A stretch of DNA of 64,000 nucleotides from Mesorhizobium xinjiangense (GTDB taxonomy: Bacteria > Pseudomonadota > Alphaproteobacteria > Rhizobiales > Rhizobiaceae), in contig NZ_WOAC01000027.1 of assembly GCF_009749525.1 (NCBI RefSeq), positions 1-64,000 of the forward strand. The letters are read 5' to 3'. The notes beneath the pieces are model-generated. The model was not told the origin of the DNA. It saw nothing but the letters and a program-made list of their open reading frames with translations, and did not search any database. Made by a program: the position numbers and the translations under genes. This document shows positions 36,777 through 46,674 of the stretch, piece after piece; position 1 is the stretch's first letter; each line of letters starts with the position of its first letter.

Positions 36777-37765
36777 TACGCAATCTCCCCGGCTTTACCG
36801 ATCGACGATCGAGACCGCTTCTTGTTGACGCCACGAACGCGATTGCCGAGCTTGATCAGCAAACCAACGATGCCCGATGGCGCGAAGAGGATGATGCCAA
36901 GAAGCACGACCCCCAGCGTGAGCTGCCAGGTATCGCCCAGATAGGCTGCCGCCGTGACCCGGATGAATTCGAACACATAGGAACCGGCGAGCGCGCCCGT
37001 GACGTGTCCCGCACCTCCCAGTATGGCCACGAACACGAACTCGCCCGAGCGTGTCCAATAGGCATAGTCCGGCGTCGCGATACCCTGGAAGACGCCGACC
37101 AACGCTCCGCCAACGCCGGCCAGCACTGCCGAAACGACATAACCGATCAGCAATGTCCGCCGTGGCGATATCCCGAGATATTCCACGCGCGTCTCGTTGG
37201 TCTTGATTGCCTTCAATGCATGCCCGATCGGACTGTCGAGCAGGCGCCAGACGCCGTAGATCGAGACGGCCAGCAGGACGAGCGCCAGATAGTAGATGCC
37301 CAGCTCAAAATCCGAGCGTGAAAGCTGCTGACCGAAGAAGGTCGGCCGCGCGATCCGGAATCCGTCCGATCCCCCGGTGATATGAATGAATTTTTCGAGC
37401 AGCGAGAACAGCACCATCGAAAAGGCAAGGTTCAGCATGGCGAAGAATATGTAGCGATAGCGAACGACGAAGATCCCGACGAACAGGCCGGCGACGACGG
37501 ACGCTCCCAGCGCCGCTACAAGCAGGATGACGATCTCGCCACCGCCACCCATCCATCGCCCGACGAAGCCGGCGCAGTACGCACCCACCGCGAAGAACAT
37601 GGCGTGGCCGAAGGAGACCTGCCCCGCCTGGAGCAGGAGGATGATGCCGATCACCGGCAACGCCTTTGCGAAGACGATCGTTAGAAAGGCGTCCCATTGA
37701 GGGAAAAACAGTGGATTGATCGCCGCGAGCAACACGAGAGCGGGAAAGACGATGCGCATGATCAT
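36776..37765 (-). CDS. livM: Branched-chain amino acid-type ABC permease (LivM-like)
   Basis: 329 residues, about nine membrane segments. LLQAGQVSFGHAMFFAVGAYCAG and GHALKAIKTNETRVEYLGISPRR are LivM signatures. It forms the membrane channel with LivH. A basic tail follows the last helix. Confidence 0.92.
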   Translation of the reverse strand: MIMRIVFPALVLLAAINPLFFPQWDAFLTIVFAKALPVIGIILLLQAGQVSFGHAMFFAVGAYCAGFVGRWMGGGGEIVILLVAALGASVVAGLFVGIFVVRYRYIFFAMLNLAFSMVLFSLLEKFIHITGGSDGFRIARPTFFGQQLSRSDFELGIYYLALVLLAVSIYGVWRLLDSPIGHALKAIKTNETRVEYLGISPRRTLLIGYVVSAVLAGVGGALVGVFQGIATPDYAYWTRSGEFVFVAILGGAGHVTGALAGSYVFEFIRVTAAAYLGDTWQLTLGVVLLGIILFAPSGIVGLLIKLGNRVRGVNKKRSRSSIGKAGEIA

Positions 37766-37767
37766 GA

Positions 37768-38667
37768 TCAGATCTTCCTCGCAGTCGACTTGCCGAACAG
37801 GCCCTCGGGCCGGACAAGCAATACGAGCACCATGATGATGTAGGGCATCACCACCTCAAGCTCGGGAGCGAAGAAAACCGCCATTGAACGACCGAGACCG
37901 ATCATCAGGGCCGCGACCGCCGCGCCCTCGATCTGGCCAAGTCCGGCCGTCGCGGCGACCGCGAAGGAGAGCACGATCATTTCCGCCCCCATTCCTGGCA
38001 GAACCGAGGTCGTGGGAGACGCCAGCGCTCCGCCTAACGATGCGAGGGTGACGCCGATAACAAAGGTGAGAAAGAACACGCGCCGCGCATTGATCCCCAC
38101 GGCAGTCGCCGCCTCACGGTCCTCCGTCACCGCGACGATGATCGATCCGGCCAGCGTGTATCGCAGGAACCAGCGCAGTCCGAACAGAACTGCCAGTGCG
38201 ACCAGCGGCAGGAAAAGCGTCTGGTAGGCGGTATAGGTGATACCCGCGATTTTGACGTTGCCAAGCAGCCGCAATGGCTCGGAGTAGAAATAGGGTTGGA
38301 CGCCCCAGATCAGGCGCTGCGCATTGTCGAGTATCATGAAGACTGCAAATGTCACCAGAAGCTGAAGTGTTTCTTCATGTCCGTAGATGCGCTGGAGCAG
38401 GAAGCGCTCCATCAGACCACCCACAACGACGCCCACCAGCACAGCAGCGACGATAAACATCGGATATGCGAGCCAAGGCGAGAGGCCCGCGCTCGCCAGC
38501 GCACCTCCTATGCTGGCCGCTGCATATGCGCCGAGCGCATAGAAGCTGCCGTGAGCCACATTGAGGATGCGCATCACGCCGAAGACGAGGGTCAGCCCGA
38601 CGGCGACCAGAAACACCAGCGAGCCATAGGCAATACCGTCGAGAGTAGCGAGAACGAGAACTTGCAC
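37768..38667 (-). CDS. livH: Branched-chain amino acid-type ABC permease (LivH-like)
   Basis: 299 residues from GTG 38667, preceded by GGAGG; the ATG further upstream gives a non-conserved N-terminal extension. LATLDGIAYGSLVFLVAVGLTLVFG, GVMRILNVAHGSFYALGAYAA and VTEDREAATAVGINARRVF are typical of LivH. Confidence 0.9.
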   Translation of the reverse strand: MQVLVLATLDGIAYGSLVFLVAVGLTLVFGVMRILNVAHGSFYALGAYAAASIGGALASAGLSPWLAYPMFIVAAVLVGVVVGGLMERFLLQRIYGHEETLQLLVTFAVFMILDNAQRLIWGVQPYFYSEPLRLLGNVKIAGITYTAYQTLFLPLVALAVLFGLRWFLRYTLAGSIIVAVTEDREAATAVGINARRVFFLTFVIGVTLASLGGALASPTTSVLPGMGAEMIVLSFAVAATAGLGQIEGAAVAALMIGLGRSMAVFFAPELEVVMPYIIMVLVLLVRPEGLFGKSTARKI

Positions 38668-38702
38668 GGAAGGAAGCCTCCTGGAAGCGGTTGGAAGCAG
38701 AC

Positions 38703-38738
38703 GGCCGCGCCTCACCCAAAGATGAGCTCGGCGCGGCC
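38703..38738 (-). terminator. Hairpin between the binding-protein gene and livH
   Basis: GGCCGCGCC (38703-38711) and GGCGCGGCC (38730-38738) form a perfect 9-bp stem with an 18-base loop, just downstream of the binding-protein stop on the minus strand. No strong U tail. It likely limits readthrough or protects the upstream message. Confidence 0.55.
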
Positions 38739-38746
38739 AGGGAGGA

Positions 38747-40051
38747 TCACTCCTCGTGCTTATATTCCGTGACTTCGGTGTCGATGAAGCTCGGGTCGAG
38801 CGTCCCGATCCAATCCAGCGAGTTCTCGCCGGCAGGCGCCATGATGTCAGCCGCGCCGAAGATCATCATGTCATCCATGATCGGGAAATCGTACCCGTCC
38901 ACCGTCCGTGATACTCCGATCAGCTGGGCCTCCAGAGCCTGATTGTCCTCGCGGATCGTCAAGGGACGGCCATAGCCCTGGAATTCCAGGCCCTCCATGG
39001 CTTCGAGCACCTGAGCCCGGTCGGGGAATTTTCCGCCATTGGCATCCGCTGCCTTGTCGTAGGCCGCCTGCAGCGCCGCGAATGCCTGCGCCATGTGGAA
39101 GGCGGGGTAGATCGGATAGTTGCCGGTCCGCTTTCGGAAGCGCTCGACGAAGTCGCCCAGGTTCTTGTCGTCCCGCAATTCCGGGTGCAAGAAATAGTGG
39201 TCGCCGCGGGCGCCGATGATCACGCCGTCGGGCAGCACGCCGCCCAGACGCTGGATGGACGATTCAGCGAGCGGCAGCACGAATGTGGAATTCTGAAACA
39301 AGCCGCGCTGACTGGCCTGCTGGACCAACGTATCGAGATCGCCACCCCACGAGGTCGACAGGATCACGTCGGGCTGCGTGGCGAGCAGGCGGGAAATCTC
39401 AGCCGAAAAGTCGGGGGCACCGAGGCGTGGGAACAATTCGGCGACGACCTGGACATCCGGCTTCAGCTTCATCAGCGCGCTGGAGAACAGCTCCCAGCTA
39501 TCGCGACCCCAGGCGTAGTCCTGGTTGATGACCGCTATCGTCTCGAAATCCGGGATTGTTTTCAGCAGGTAGAGCAGCGCAGCCATCATTTCCGGCGTCG
39601 CATTGGCCTGCGTACGGAAATTGTACTTGTATTCTGCCTCCTCGAAGATGCGCTGGGTGCCGCAGTCCCAGAGAATGTTGAGCACTTCCAGGTCTTCGAG
39701 CAGCGGCGTCAGGTTGATGCAGTTGCCCGACGAGATCGCGGCCATCATCACATCCACGTCGAGGTCCTGGACAAGCCGGCGGACCTCGGTCGTCAGTGTT
39801 TCGGCGCCGGCTCCCTCGTCGACGAAATGAAGCTCTACCGGCACACCTTGTATGCCGCCTGCCTCGTTGATGTTCTCGGCAATCATTTCGGCCGCCGCCT
39901 GCGCGGGAACGCCGAAGACAGACGCCGGACCCGACGTGAACGTCGTGATGCCGATCTTGATGTTCTCGGGCACGTCCTGGGCAAACGCGGTCTGCGCGAC
40001 TCCCAGTCCAAGCACTGTCGCCATCGACAGAATGATACGTCTTGCCTTCAC
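38747..40051 (-). CDS. ABC transporter substrate-binding protein (Liv-type, Peripla_BP_6)
   Basis: 434 residues from GTG 40051, which has GGAGG five bases upstream; an ATG four codons earlier overlaps that site. Signal peptide VKARRIILSMATVLGLGVAQ to AFAQ. Type I periplasmic fold: IKIGITTFTSGPASVFGVPA, MIAENINEAGGIQGVPVEL, MMAAISSGNCINLTPLLED, VINQDYAWGRDSWELF. The ligand is unknown; Liv-type proteins bind amino acids, amides, aromatic acids or dicarboxylates. It probably captures the growth substrate of the cluster. Confidence 0.9.
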   Translation of the reverse strand: MKARRIILSMATVLGLGVAQTAFAQDVPENIKIGITTFTSGPASVFGVPAQAAAEMIAENINEAGGIQGVPVELHFVDEGAGAETLTTEVRRLVQDLDVDVMMAAISSGNCINLTPLLEDLEVLNILWDCGTQRIFEEAEYKYNFRTQANATPEMMAALLYLLKTIPDFETIAVINQDYAWGRDSWELFSSALMKLKPDVQVVAELFPRLGAPDFSAEISRLLATQPDVILSTSWGGDLDTLVQQASQRGLFQNSTFVLPLAESSIQRLGGVLPDGVIIGARGDHYFLHPELRDDKNLGDFVERFRKRTGNYPIYPAFHMAQAFAALQAAYDKAADANGGKFPDRAQVLEAMEGLEFQGYGRPLTIREDNQALEAQLIGVSRTVDGYDFPIMDDMMIFGAADIMAPAGENSLDWIGTLDPSFIDTEVTEYKHEE

Positions 40052-40293
40052 GGGTTCCTCCATATGATACGGCGCAATAGTTGCGCGCTCCTCCACTTCC
40101 GCGAAGGTCCTCGTCTTGTGCCAGCATTGCAAAGACAGATTCGCTTGGTGGGCTATAACGCGCCGATATAGCCGCAAGCGCGGTCCTCGACCTCGGAGCC
40201 CTTATAGGCGTGATGACGCTTTGCTATTGGCAATCGCGGCCGCTCGGGGCCGAGGAATTCGAAATCGACCCGCCTGGCATAGAGTGACCGATC

Positions 40294-40461
40294 ATGTCCG
40301 AGATCGCGCAAGAGAATGTCATCCGAAACGTCGCCGCGACGCTCCAGCTCTTCTCCTGTTCCCACCCCGCCGATTTCGTTTGCCACCTCGCCCGAGCCTA
40401 TGAGGACGAAAAAGGCGCGAACGCCCGCCAAGCGATCGGCCAGATCGGGCCTGCCCGCTGA
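40294..40461 (+). pseudogene. Class I fumarate hydratase-like N-terminal fragment
   Basis: 55 codons: VIRNVAATLQLFSCSHPADF, HLARAYEDEKGANARQAIGQI. The pattern matches the first 60 residues of class I (Fe-S) fumarate/tartrate hydratases (I..V..AL...S..HP.DF...L..AYE.E....AR.AI.QI). It then stops instead of reaching the Cys-containing core. It is on the strand opposite the surrounding operon and is probably a relic. Confidence 0.45.
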
Positions 40462-40510
40462 AAGGGGCAGCCCGCGCTCGAAACGAACTGACCCACCCGC
40501 GCCTTCCTGC

Positions 40511-41983
40511 TCAGTCGTGCTTGAAGACGAGGGTCTTCAAAGTCGTGAAGTCGTGCAGCGCCTCGAAACCCTTTTCGCGGCCATGGCCGGATTTGCGTAC
40601 CCCGCCGAAGGGCAGCTCGACACCGCCGCCCGCCCCATAGGCATTGATATAGACCTGCCCGGCTCGCACCTTGCGGGCAACGCGTGTCGCCCGCTTGGCG
40701 TTCGAACTCCACACGCCGGCGATAAGGCCGTAGTCGGTGCCATTGGCGATCGTGAGCGCGTCCGCCTCGTCCTCAAACGGTATGACCGAAAGGATCGGTC
40801 CGAACACTTCCTCGCGCGCCAGGCTGTTTGCCTGGGGCACCGGGCCAAACAGCCTCGGAGCCACAAAGAAACCGTTCTCGGGCGCGCCCTCGGCGATCTT
40901 GCCTTCCGCAAGAACGGCGATCCCGTCATCTGCCGCCTTCGCGCAGAAGCTCTCGACGCGACCCTTCTGGCGCAGGCTGATGAGGGGACCGAGATCGAGA
41001 TCCATATCCGGAGTGCCGGCCTGCAACTTGCCGAAGCGTTCCGCCACCGCGCCGACGATCCGATCGTAGCCGGAACGCTCCACCAGCAGGCGCGACCCGG
41101 CCGAACAGGTCTGGCCAGCATTCTGCACGATAGCGTTGACGAGCGTGGGCAGCGCTTCGTCCAGATCGACGTCGGAAAAGACAATCTGAGGCGACTTGCC
41201 GCCAAGTTCCAACGTACACGCAATGTGGTTCTTGGCCGCTTCCGTCTGCACCAGCACACCGATCTCGGGGCTGCCGGTGAAGGAGAGGAAGTCGACGCCC
41301 GGATGCGAGATCAGCGCCTGCCCCGCTTCCGGCCCAAGACCGGGAACGACGTTGATCGCGCCGGCGGGAAAGCCTGCCTCGGCGGCCAGTTCCGTCAGGC
41401 GGAGGGGCGTCAGACAGGCTTCCTCGGCGGGCTTCATCACCACCGCGTTTCCGGCCGCCAGCGCCGGTCCGAGCGTGCGGCCGTACATCTGCGCCGGATA
41501 GTTCCAGGGAATGACATGGCCGATCACCCCGTGCGGCTCGCGCTCGGTGGCGACGAAATAGCCGTTGAGGAACGGGATGGTCGTACCGTGCCATTTGTCC
41601 GCGGCGCCGCCGTAGAATTCGAAGTAACGGGCACAAGCCGCAATGTCGGCCCAGGCCTGCTTCATCGGCTTGCCACAATCGCGCGCTTCCAACGCCGCGA
41701 GTTCGTCCGCATTGTCTAGGATCAGCAGGCCCAGCCGAGCAAGCAGCCGCCCGCGCTCGAACGCAGCGAGCTTTCCCCATTCCCCTTCATACGCGCGCCG
41801 TGCGGCCTTGACGGCACGGTCTATATCCTCCGGTCCACCGGCAGCGATCCGTGCGAAGACGCGTCCCTCGGCTGGCGCGACAACATCGATCTCCTTGCCG
41901 GACGCGGCCGGCGACCAGTGATTGTCGATAAAAACACCTTTCGATGCAGCGATGCCGGCATCTGATGAAACTTGGGCGTTCAT
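40511..41983 (-). CDS. NAD(P)-dependent aldehyde dehydrogenase
   Basis: 490 residues. Catalytic Cys in NAGQTCSAGSR, Glu in LELGGKSPQ, cofactor-site Asn in IPWNYPAQM and FTGSPEIG; EVFGPILSV and the C-terminal GGVRKSGHGREKG are also present. It oxidises an aldehyde to an acid. Its ATG overlaps the upstream hydratase stop (41980-41983), so it belongs to the cluster. Confidence 0.93.
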   Translation of the reverse strand: MNAQVSSDAGIAASKGVFIDNHWSPAASGKEIDVVAPAEGRVFARIAAGGPEDIDRAVKAARRAYEGEWGKLAAFERGRLLARLGLLILDNADELAALEARDCGKPMKQAWADIAACARYFEFYGGAADKWHGTTIPFLNGYFVATEREPHGVIGHVIPWNYPAQMYGRTLGPALAAGNAVVMKPAEEACLTPLRLTELAAEAGFPAGAINVVPGLGPEAGQALISHPGVDFLSFTGSPEIGVLVQTEAAKNHIACTLELGGKSPQIVFSDVDLDEALPTLVNAIVQNAGQTCSAGSRLLVERSGYDRIVGAVAERFGKLQAGTPDMDLDLGPLISLRQKGRVESFCAKAADDGIAVLAEGKIAEGAPENGFFVAPRLFGPVPQANSLAREEVFGPILSVIPFEDEADALTIANGTDYGLIAGVWSSNAKRATRVARKVRAGQVYINAYGAGGGVELPFGGVRKSGHGREKGFEALHDFTTLKTLVFKHD

Positions 41984-42855
41984 GACGATTTTCCTTCCCC
42001 GTGTTCCTGCAGGCTCGCTTCCATATGGATGGTGCCGGAAACACCTTCGGTGATGAATTGGGAGCCGTTCTTCGACGATTGGCGGGCGCGTATCGGGTTC
42101 CCTGCGATCGCTGGCGATAATCCGCGATAGTCGAAGTGGCGCGGCGTTCGACCCATGCTTGCGGCCGCGAGATTGTAGAGCAAGGTGGCCTGCAACGGCC
42201 CGTGGACGACGAGGCCCGGATAGCCCTCCTCGCGCGTCGCGTAGTCCTGGTCGTAGTGAATGCGGTGGCCATTGAAGGTCAAAGCGGAATAGCGAAACAG
42301 CAAGGTTGGCGTCGTCTCCACCACCCAGGAGCCGTCGATCGTGTCCGTGAATCCTGCGTTCTCATCGGAGCGCTCGACCGACCGGCTGCTCTCAGGTTTC
42401 GCAGCTTCGCGATAGACGATGTCGTGCCGTTCGCGAATGGCGAGGCCGCGCCGCGTGCGGTAGTCGTGATGCATGACGACGAACCACAATTCGCCGCTGC
42501 GTCCCTGCTTGCGCATAATGGAACCGTTTGTCGATTCCCGCCTCACGCGGTCTCCCACGCGTATGGGTCCGTGGCTCTCGATCCTGCCGCCGGCCCACAT
42601 CCGCCGTGGCAATGGTATCGGTGGGAGGTCGCGGTTTTTTGCGGGGTGCCCGTCCGCTCCGAGTGCCTCCACCGGCGCGATCGCCGGTGACAGGCACCAA
42701 TGGATGCCGAGCGGTGCCTCTCCCTCGCCCACTGCAGCGAGGTAATGGGCGAACGTTGCCCGAAAGCTCGCGACCAGACGCGGCGTGACGACATCCTCTG
42801 CCTCGCTTTTGCGCCCGATCCATTCCGCGAATGGATTCTCGTCCATGCTGCTCAT
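41980..42855 (-). CDS. MaoC-like enoyl-CoA hydratase (itaconyl-/mesaconyl-CoA hydratase-type)
   Basis: 291 residues with an N-terminal FAS1-like dehydratase half (GIHWCLSPAIAPVEALGADGH, LPPIPLPRRMWAGGRIE) and a C-terminal MaoC hot-dog half with the hydratase motif YSALTFNGHRIHYDQDYA and LVVHGPLQATLL. This two-part architecture is that of itaconyl-CoA hydratase (Ich) and mesaconyl-C4-CoA hydratase (Meh). The adjacent CoA transferase and citE-like lyase fit formation and cleavage of citramalyl-CoA. Confidence 0.82.
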   Translation of the reverse strand: MSSMDENPFAEWIGRKSEAEDVVTPRLVASFRATFAHYLAAVGEGEAPLGIHWCLSPAIAPVEALGADGHPAKNRDLPPIPLPRRMWAGGRIESHGPIRVGDRVRRESTNGSIMRKQGRSGELWFVVMHHDYRTRRGLAIRERHDIVYREAAKPESSRSVERSDENAGFTDTIDGSWVVETTPTLLFRYSALTFNGHRIHYDQDYATREEGYPGLVVHGPLQATLLYNLAAASMGRTPRHFDYRGLSPAIAGNPIRARQSSKNGSQFITEGVSGTIHMEASLQEHGEGKSS

Positions 42856-42866
42856 TCTGGCCTCGT

Positions 42867-44024
42867 TCAGTACGAGCGCGGCATACCGAGCACATGCTCG
42901 GACAGAAATGACAGGATCAGATTGGTCGAGATCGGTGCGACCTGATAGAGTCGCGTCTCCCGGAACTTGCGCTCCACATCATATTCCTCGGCGAACCCGA
43001 AGCCGCCATGCGTCTGGATCGCGGCGTTCGCGGCCTCGTTGGAGGCATCGGCCGCGAGCAGCTTGGCCATGTTCGCCTCGGCGCCACAATTCTCCCCCGC
43101 CTCGTAGAGCCTGATCGCCTCGCGGACCATGAGCTCGGCGGCCCGCATGTTGGCGTAGGCGCGCGCGATGGGAAACTGGATGCCCTGGTTCGCACCGATC
43201 GGGCGGCCGAAGACGTGGCGCTCCCCGGCGTAGCCGGCCGCCTTTTCGATCAGCCATTTGGCGTCGCCGATGCATTCGGCGGCGATCAGGATACGCTCGG
43301 CATTCATGCCGGATAGGATGTAGCGAAAGCCCTTGCCTTCCTCGCCAACCAGATTTTCTGCCGGCACACGCACATTGTCGAAGAACACTTCGGTCGTGGC
43401 GTGGTTCATCATCGTGCGGATCGGCCGGATGGAAAGCCCGTTCCCCCGCGCCTCGCGCATGTCGAGGATGAAGACCGACAGTCCGTCGGTCTTCTTGGCG
43501 ACCTCGTCCTTCGACGTCGTGCGGGCAAGCAGGAGCATCAAGTCCGAATGTTCGGCGCGCGACGTCCAGATCTTCTGCCCATTGACGACATAGTGATCGC
43601 CCTCGCGCCGCGCGAAGGTGCGAATCGAGGTCGTGTCGGTGCCGCTCGTAGGCTCGGTGACGCCAAACGCCTGCATGCGCAACTCGCCCGAGGCGATGCC
43701 GGGAAGATACTTCTGTTTCTGCGCCTCGCTACCATGGCGCAGCACCGTACCCATTACATACATCTGCGCGTGGCAGGCGCCGCCATTGCCACCGGAACGG
43801 TGAATCTCCTCCAGCACCGCGGCAGCGGCTGAAAGCGTGAGGCCCGCCCCACCATATTCCTCCGGGATCAACGTCGCGAGATAGCCGGCCTCCGTAAGGG
43901 CATTGACGAAGGCTTCAGGATAGGCCCGTTCCACATCCAGTTCGCGCCAGTATTCCGCAGGATATCGCTCGCAGAGCTTCCGGACAGCTTCGCGAATTTC
44001 TTCGTGGTCTTGAGGGGTGAACAT
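42867..44024 (-). CDS. Acyl-CoA dehydrogenase
   Basis: 385 residues. FAD/substrate motifs: AFGVTEPTSGTDTTSIRTFA, YVVNGQKIWTSRAEHSDL, FRYILSGMNAERILIAAE, IQTHGGFGFAEEYDVER. The usual C-terminal catalytic IYEGT is replaced by YQVAPISTNLI, so the catalytic base probably lies elsewhere. An acyl-CoA dehydrogenase also accompanies the itaconate-type clusters. It is 4 bp after MmgE/PrpD and 12 bp before the hydratase gene. Confidence 0.92.
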   Translation of the reverse strand: MFTPQDHEEIREAVRKLCERYPAEYWRELDVERAYPEAFVNALTEAGYLATLIPEEYGGAGLTLSAAAAVLEEIHRSGGNGGACHAQMYVMGTVLRHGSEAQKQKYLPGIASGELRMQAFGVTEPTSGTDTTSIRTFARREGDHYVVNGQKIWTSRAEHSDLMLLLARTTSKDEVAKKTDGLSVFILDMREARGNGLSIRPIRTMMNHATTEVFFDNVRVPAENLVGEEGKGFRYILSGMNAERILIAAECIGDAKWLIEKAAGYAGERHVFGRPIGANQGIQFPIARAYANMRAAELMVREAIRLYEAGENCGAEANMAKLLAADASNEAANAAIQTHGGFGFAEEYDVERKFRETRLYQVAPISTNLILSFLSEHVLGMPRSY

Positions 44025-44027
44025 CGA

Positions 44028-45356
44028 TTAGGCGCTCCGGGCGAAATGGGGACTGGGGTGATTGGCCGACGCAAACAACCCAAGGCTGCGCACAGGACGG
44101 TCGTTGACGAGGTCGAGGATCGCAGAAACCAGATCGCTGGCCTTGCCTGCCGGCATGCCCCCCTCGACAAGAAGCCCATGCGCCTTGGCTGAAAGTTCGT
44201 TCGCGCTCACCGGATTCTCCGGATCGCCCTTCGTTTCGTTCCGGACTGCCTTAAGCACGCGGCGATCGCTGGTCTCGACTCTGACTTCTGTGCCGCAGGC
44301 TTTCGGATAGGCGCCGTTCACCGACGGGGACAGGTGAAGATCAACCTTTGAGCGTTGCTCCGCAATTCGCGCTCGCGACGAGGCATCGAAGCTCGTCTGC
44401 TCCATCTTGCCGTCGCATAGGGCGACTGCGGCGCAGTGCTGAAGCGAGAACTTGGCGCTATAAGCGCCCTGCGGGTCCGGCCGGTCGCAGACATCGAGTG
44501 CCGCCTGGTAGGCACCGACCGACACCTTGAAAATTTCGGCCCCCTGAAGACGGCTGTGAAGCTCAATCGCCGCGTCGATGGTCGGATGGGTATGGCGGCA
44601 ACATGGCCAGGGCTTGATCGACGTTCTGGTGAGCTCCCACGGCCCGTCCGGAGCGGCGGTGATCGCCGAGGGATCTGGGTCGCGGCACAAGCCAACATAG
44701 AAGCCCTTGTCCCCTTCCAGTATATCGGCTGCGCCGGTGAAGCCTTCCGCCGCCAGAAGCGAGGCCAGTACCCCCGATTCCGCACCGCGCGCCGTGTGCA
44801 GATGCTTCGACATGGCGCCCGATTCCAGGAACTGCCACAGGCCGGATGATTGCGTGCCGGCATTGCCAAGCGCCCATACCGCCTCCTTGTCGGAAAGGTC
44901 GATCAACTCGGCAACCGCCATCGCCGAGCCGAAAGGACCGCAGGTCGAGGTGTTGTGCCAGACCCTGTAATGCGTCTTGCCGACGGACATGCCGACCCGG
45001 CAGCATGCCTCATAGCCGGCCAGAACCGCCTTTAGAAAGGCGATACCGCCAAGATCGCGGCTTTCGGCTGCGGCCCACGCCGCGGGGATCACCACGCAAC
45101 CGGGATGAGTGACGGAATCGCGGTGCAGATCGTCCATTTCCAGAATGTGCGACAAGCCGCCGAAATAGAAGGCACGGCGGGCCATGTCGCCGCTCGCAGG
45201 CGGCGCAACCGCGCTCAGCATGCGCGCCGGCTCACTTTCGGCTGCACCCAGCGCACAGGCCACGGTATCGAGCACGAACATCGCCGCGCTTTGAAGATCC
45301 GCATCGACCACCGGCTTGGCGCGGATCAGACCTATCAGTTCCCGTGTCAGGCTCAT
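44028..45356 (-). CDS. MmgE/PrpD family protein
   Basis: 442 residues. Family blocks: FVLDTVACALGAAESEPARML, HILEMDDLHRDSVTHPGCVV, WALGNAGTQSSGLWQFLESG and PWCCRHTHPTID-like PCCRHTHPTIDAA. MmgE/PrpD proteins include 2-methylcitrate dehydratase and cis-aconitate decarboxylase, so dehydration or decarboxylation of a tricarboxylate-like acid is plausible. Its ATG overlaps the CoA-transferase stop (45353-45356). Confidence 0.9.
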   Translation of the reverse strand: MSLTRELIGLIRAKPVVDADLQSAAMFVLDTVACALGAAESEPARMLSAVAPPASGDMARRAFYFGGLSHILEMDDLHRDSVTHPGCVVIPAAWAAAESRDLGGIAFLKAVLAGYEACCRVGMSVGKTHYRVWHNTSTCGPFGSAMAVAELIDLSDKEAVWALGNAGTQSSGLWQFLESGAMSKHLHTARGAESGVLASLLAAEGFTGAADILEGDKGFYVGLCRDPDPSAITAAPDGPWELTRTSIKPWPCCRHTHPTIDAAIELHSRLQGAEIFKVSVGAYQAALDVCDRPDPQGAYSAKFSLQHCAAVALCDGKMEQTSFDASSRARIAEQRSKVDLHLSPSVNGAYPKACGTEVRVETSDRRVLKAVRNETKGDPENPVSANELSAKAHGLLVEGGMPAGKASDLVSAILDLVNDRPVRSLGLFASANHPSPHFARSA

Positions 45357-46525
45357 TGCGTGCCTCCTGCCGATGCGCGCGCTTCGGGACGTGAGGATTT
45401 GTCGGTGCCGAATTCCTCGCGGATGCTTTCGCTATGTTCTCCGAGTGCCGGAACCCTGCCGAGTTCGGGTCGCCGCCCGTCAACGATGACCGGCGGCGCG
45501 ATAAGCTCGGCGGTACCTGTTGTCGTCTCGACATTCGCTACGGTCACACTGCGGTGGACCAAAAGGTCTCCCATGTTCGAGACACGGCCATAGGCGATGC
45601 GCACCCGGTCGAGCAGTTCGGCGAGTTCCGCGAAAGACCGGTGAGAAAACGATTCCTGCACGCGCGCATCTGCGGCCGGGCGGTTTGCGACACGCGCATT
45701 GTTGGTGGCAAAACGCGGATCGGATGCCAGGCTAGGATCGCCGAGCACAGTCTCGCATAGCACCGTCCATTCGCGGTCGTTCTGGATCGAGATCAATATG
45801 TCGCTGTCAATGGTGTGGAACACGCCATAGGGCGCAATCGACGGATGGGCCAAGCCGGGACGCGGCGGCTCGCTTCCGCCATATTTGCGCGCAAGGTACG
45901 GGACGTTCATGAATTCGGCCATCGTATCGAACAGCGAAAGCTGAATATGACTTCCGTTGCCCGTCTTCTCCCGTGCATAGAGCGCCTCTACGATCGCAGC
46001 ATACGCGGCCTGCCCCGTCGAGATGTCGCAGATCGACACGCCGACACGGGTAGGACCCGATGTTTCCGAACCCGTGATCGCGGAGAGTCCCGCATCTGCC
46101 TGCACGAGAAGGTCATAGGCCTTGCGCGTGTGGTCGGGGGTCCCCGGCGCATAGCCGGCGATGTCGCACACGACGAGGCGTGGGAAGCGGCGGCGCAGAT
46201 CACCGCTGCCGATCCCCAGCCTGTCGGTCGCGCCGGGCGCGAGATTCTGGATGAAGACATCGGCCCTTGCGAGCATCTCTTCGACCAGTGCGAGGTCACA
46301 AGGCGTCTTGAGATCGACGACGCAGGACTCCTTGCCGCGATTGTTCCAGACAAAGTAGCTGGCGAGCCCGTTCACATAGGCGTCATAGCTGCGGGCGAAA
46401 TCGCCCTCCGGCCTTTCGAGCTTGATGACCCTGGCACCCGCATCCGCCAACCGTGAGCTGGCCATCGGAGCTGCCACCGCCTGTTCGAGCGCAACAACAA
46501 GGATTCCCTCTAGCGGGCCCGCCAC
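45353..46525 (-). CDS. Family III (CaiB/BaiF) CoA transferase
   Basis: 390 residues from GTG 46525 (VAGPLEGILVVALEQAVAAP), the expected family N-terminus; the longer upstream frame is not conserved. Motifs: DAGARVIKLERPEGDFAR, WNNRGKESCVVDLK, VFIQNLAPGATDRLG, KAYDLLVQADAGLSAITGS. It moves CoA onto a carboxylic acid, the activating step of the pathway. It resembles the transferases of itaconate/mesaconate catabolism more than carnitine CaiB. Confidence 0.88.
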   Translation of the reverse strand: MAGPLEGILVVALEQAVAAPMASSRLADAGARVIKLERPEGDFARSYDAYVNGLASYFVWNNRGKESCVVDLKTPCDLALVEEMLARADVFIQNLAPGATDRLGIGSGDLRRRFPRLVVCDIAGYAPGTPDHTRKAYDLLVQADAGLSAITGSETSGPTRVGVSICDISTGQAAYAAIVEALYAREKTGNGSHIQLSLFDTMAEFMNVPYLARKYGGSEPPRPGLAHPSIAPYGVFHTIDSDILISIQNDREWTVLCETVLGDPSLASDPRFATNNARVANRPAADARVQESFSHRSFAELAELLDRVRIAYGRVSNMGDLLVHRSVTVANVETTTGTAELIAPPVIVDGRRPELGRVPALGEHSESIREEFGTDKSSRPEARASAGGTQ

Positions 46526-46674
46526 GGCGTTCTCCCATGCCTCGTTCCATTTGCCCCAGAACACACACTGCGGCATCGAGACGGTCAAATACCGTTTCTG
46601 AATGAGGGCTATAGCGAAGTCTTGCCCCCTTTCTCTCAACGCCCCGGAACCAGGGGTTCAGGACGCTGCGTCGT

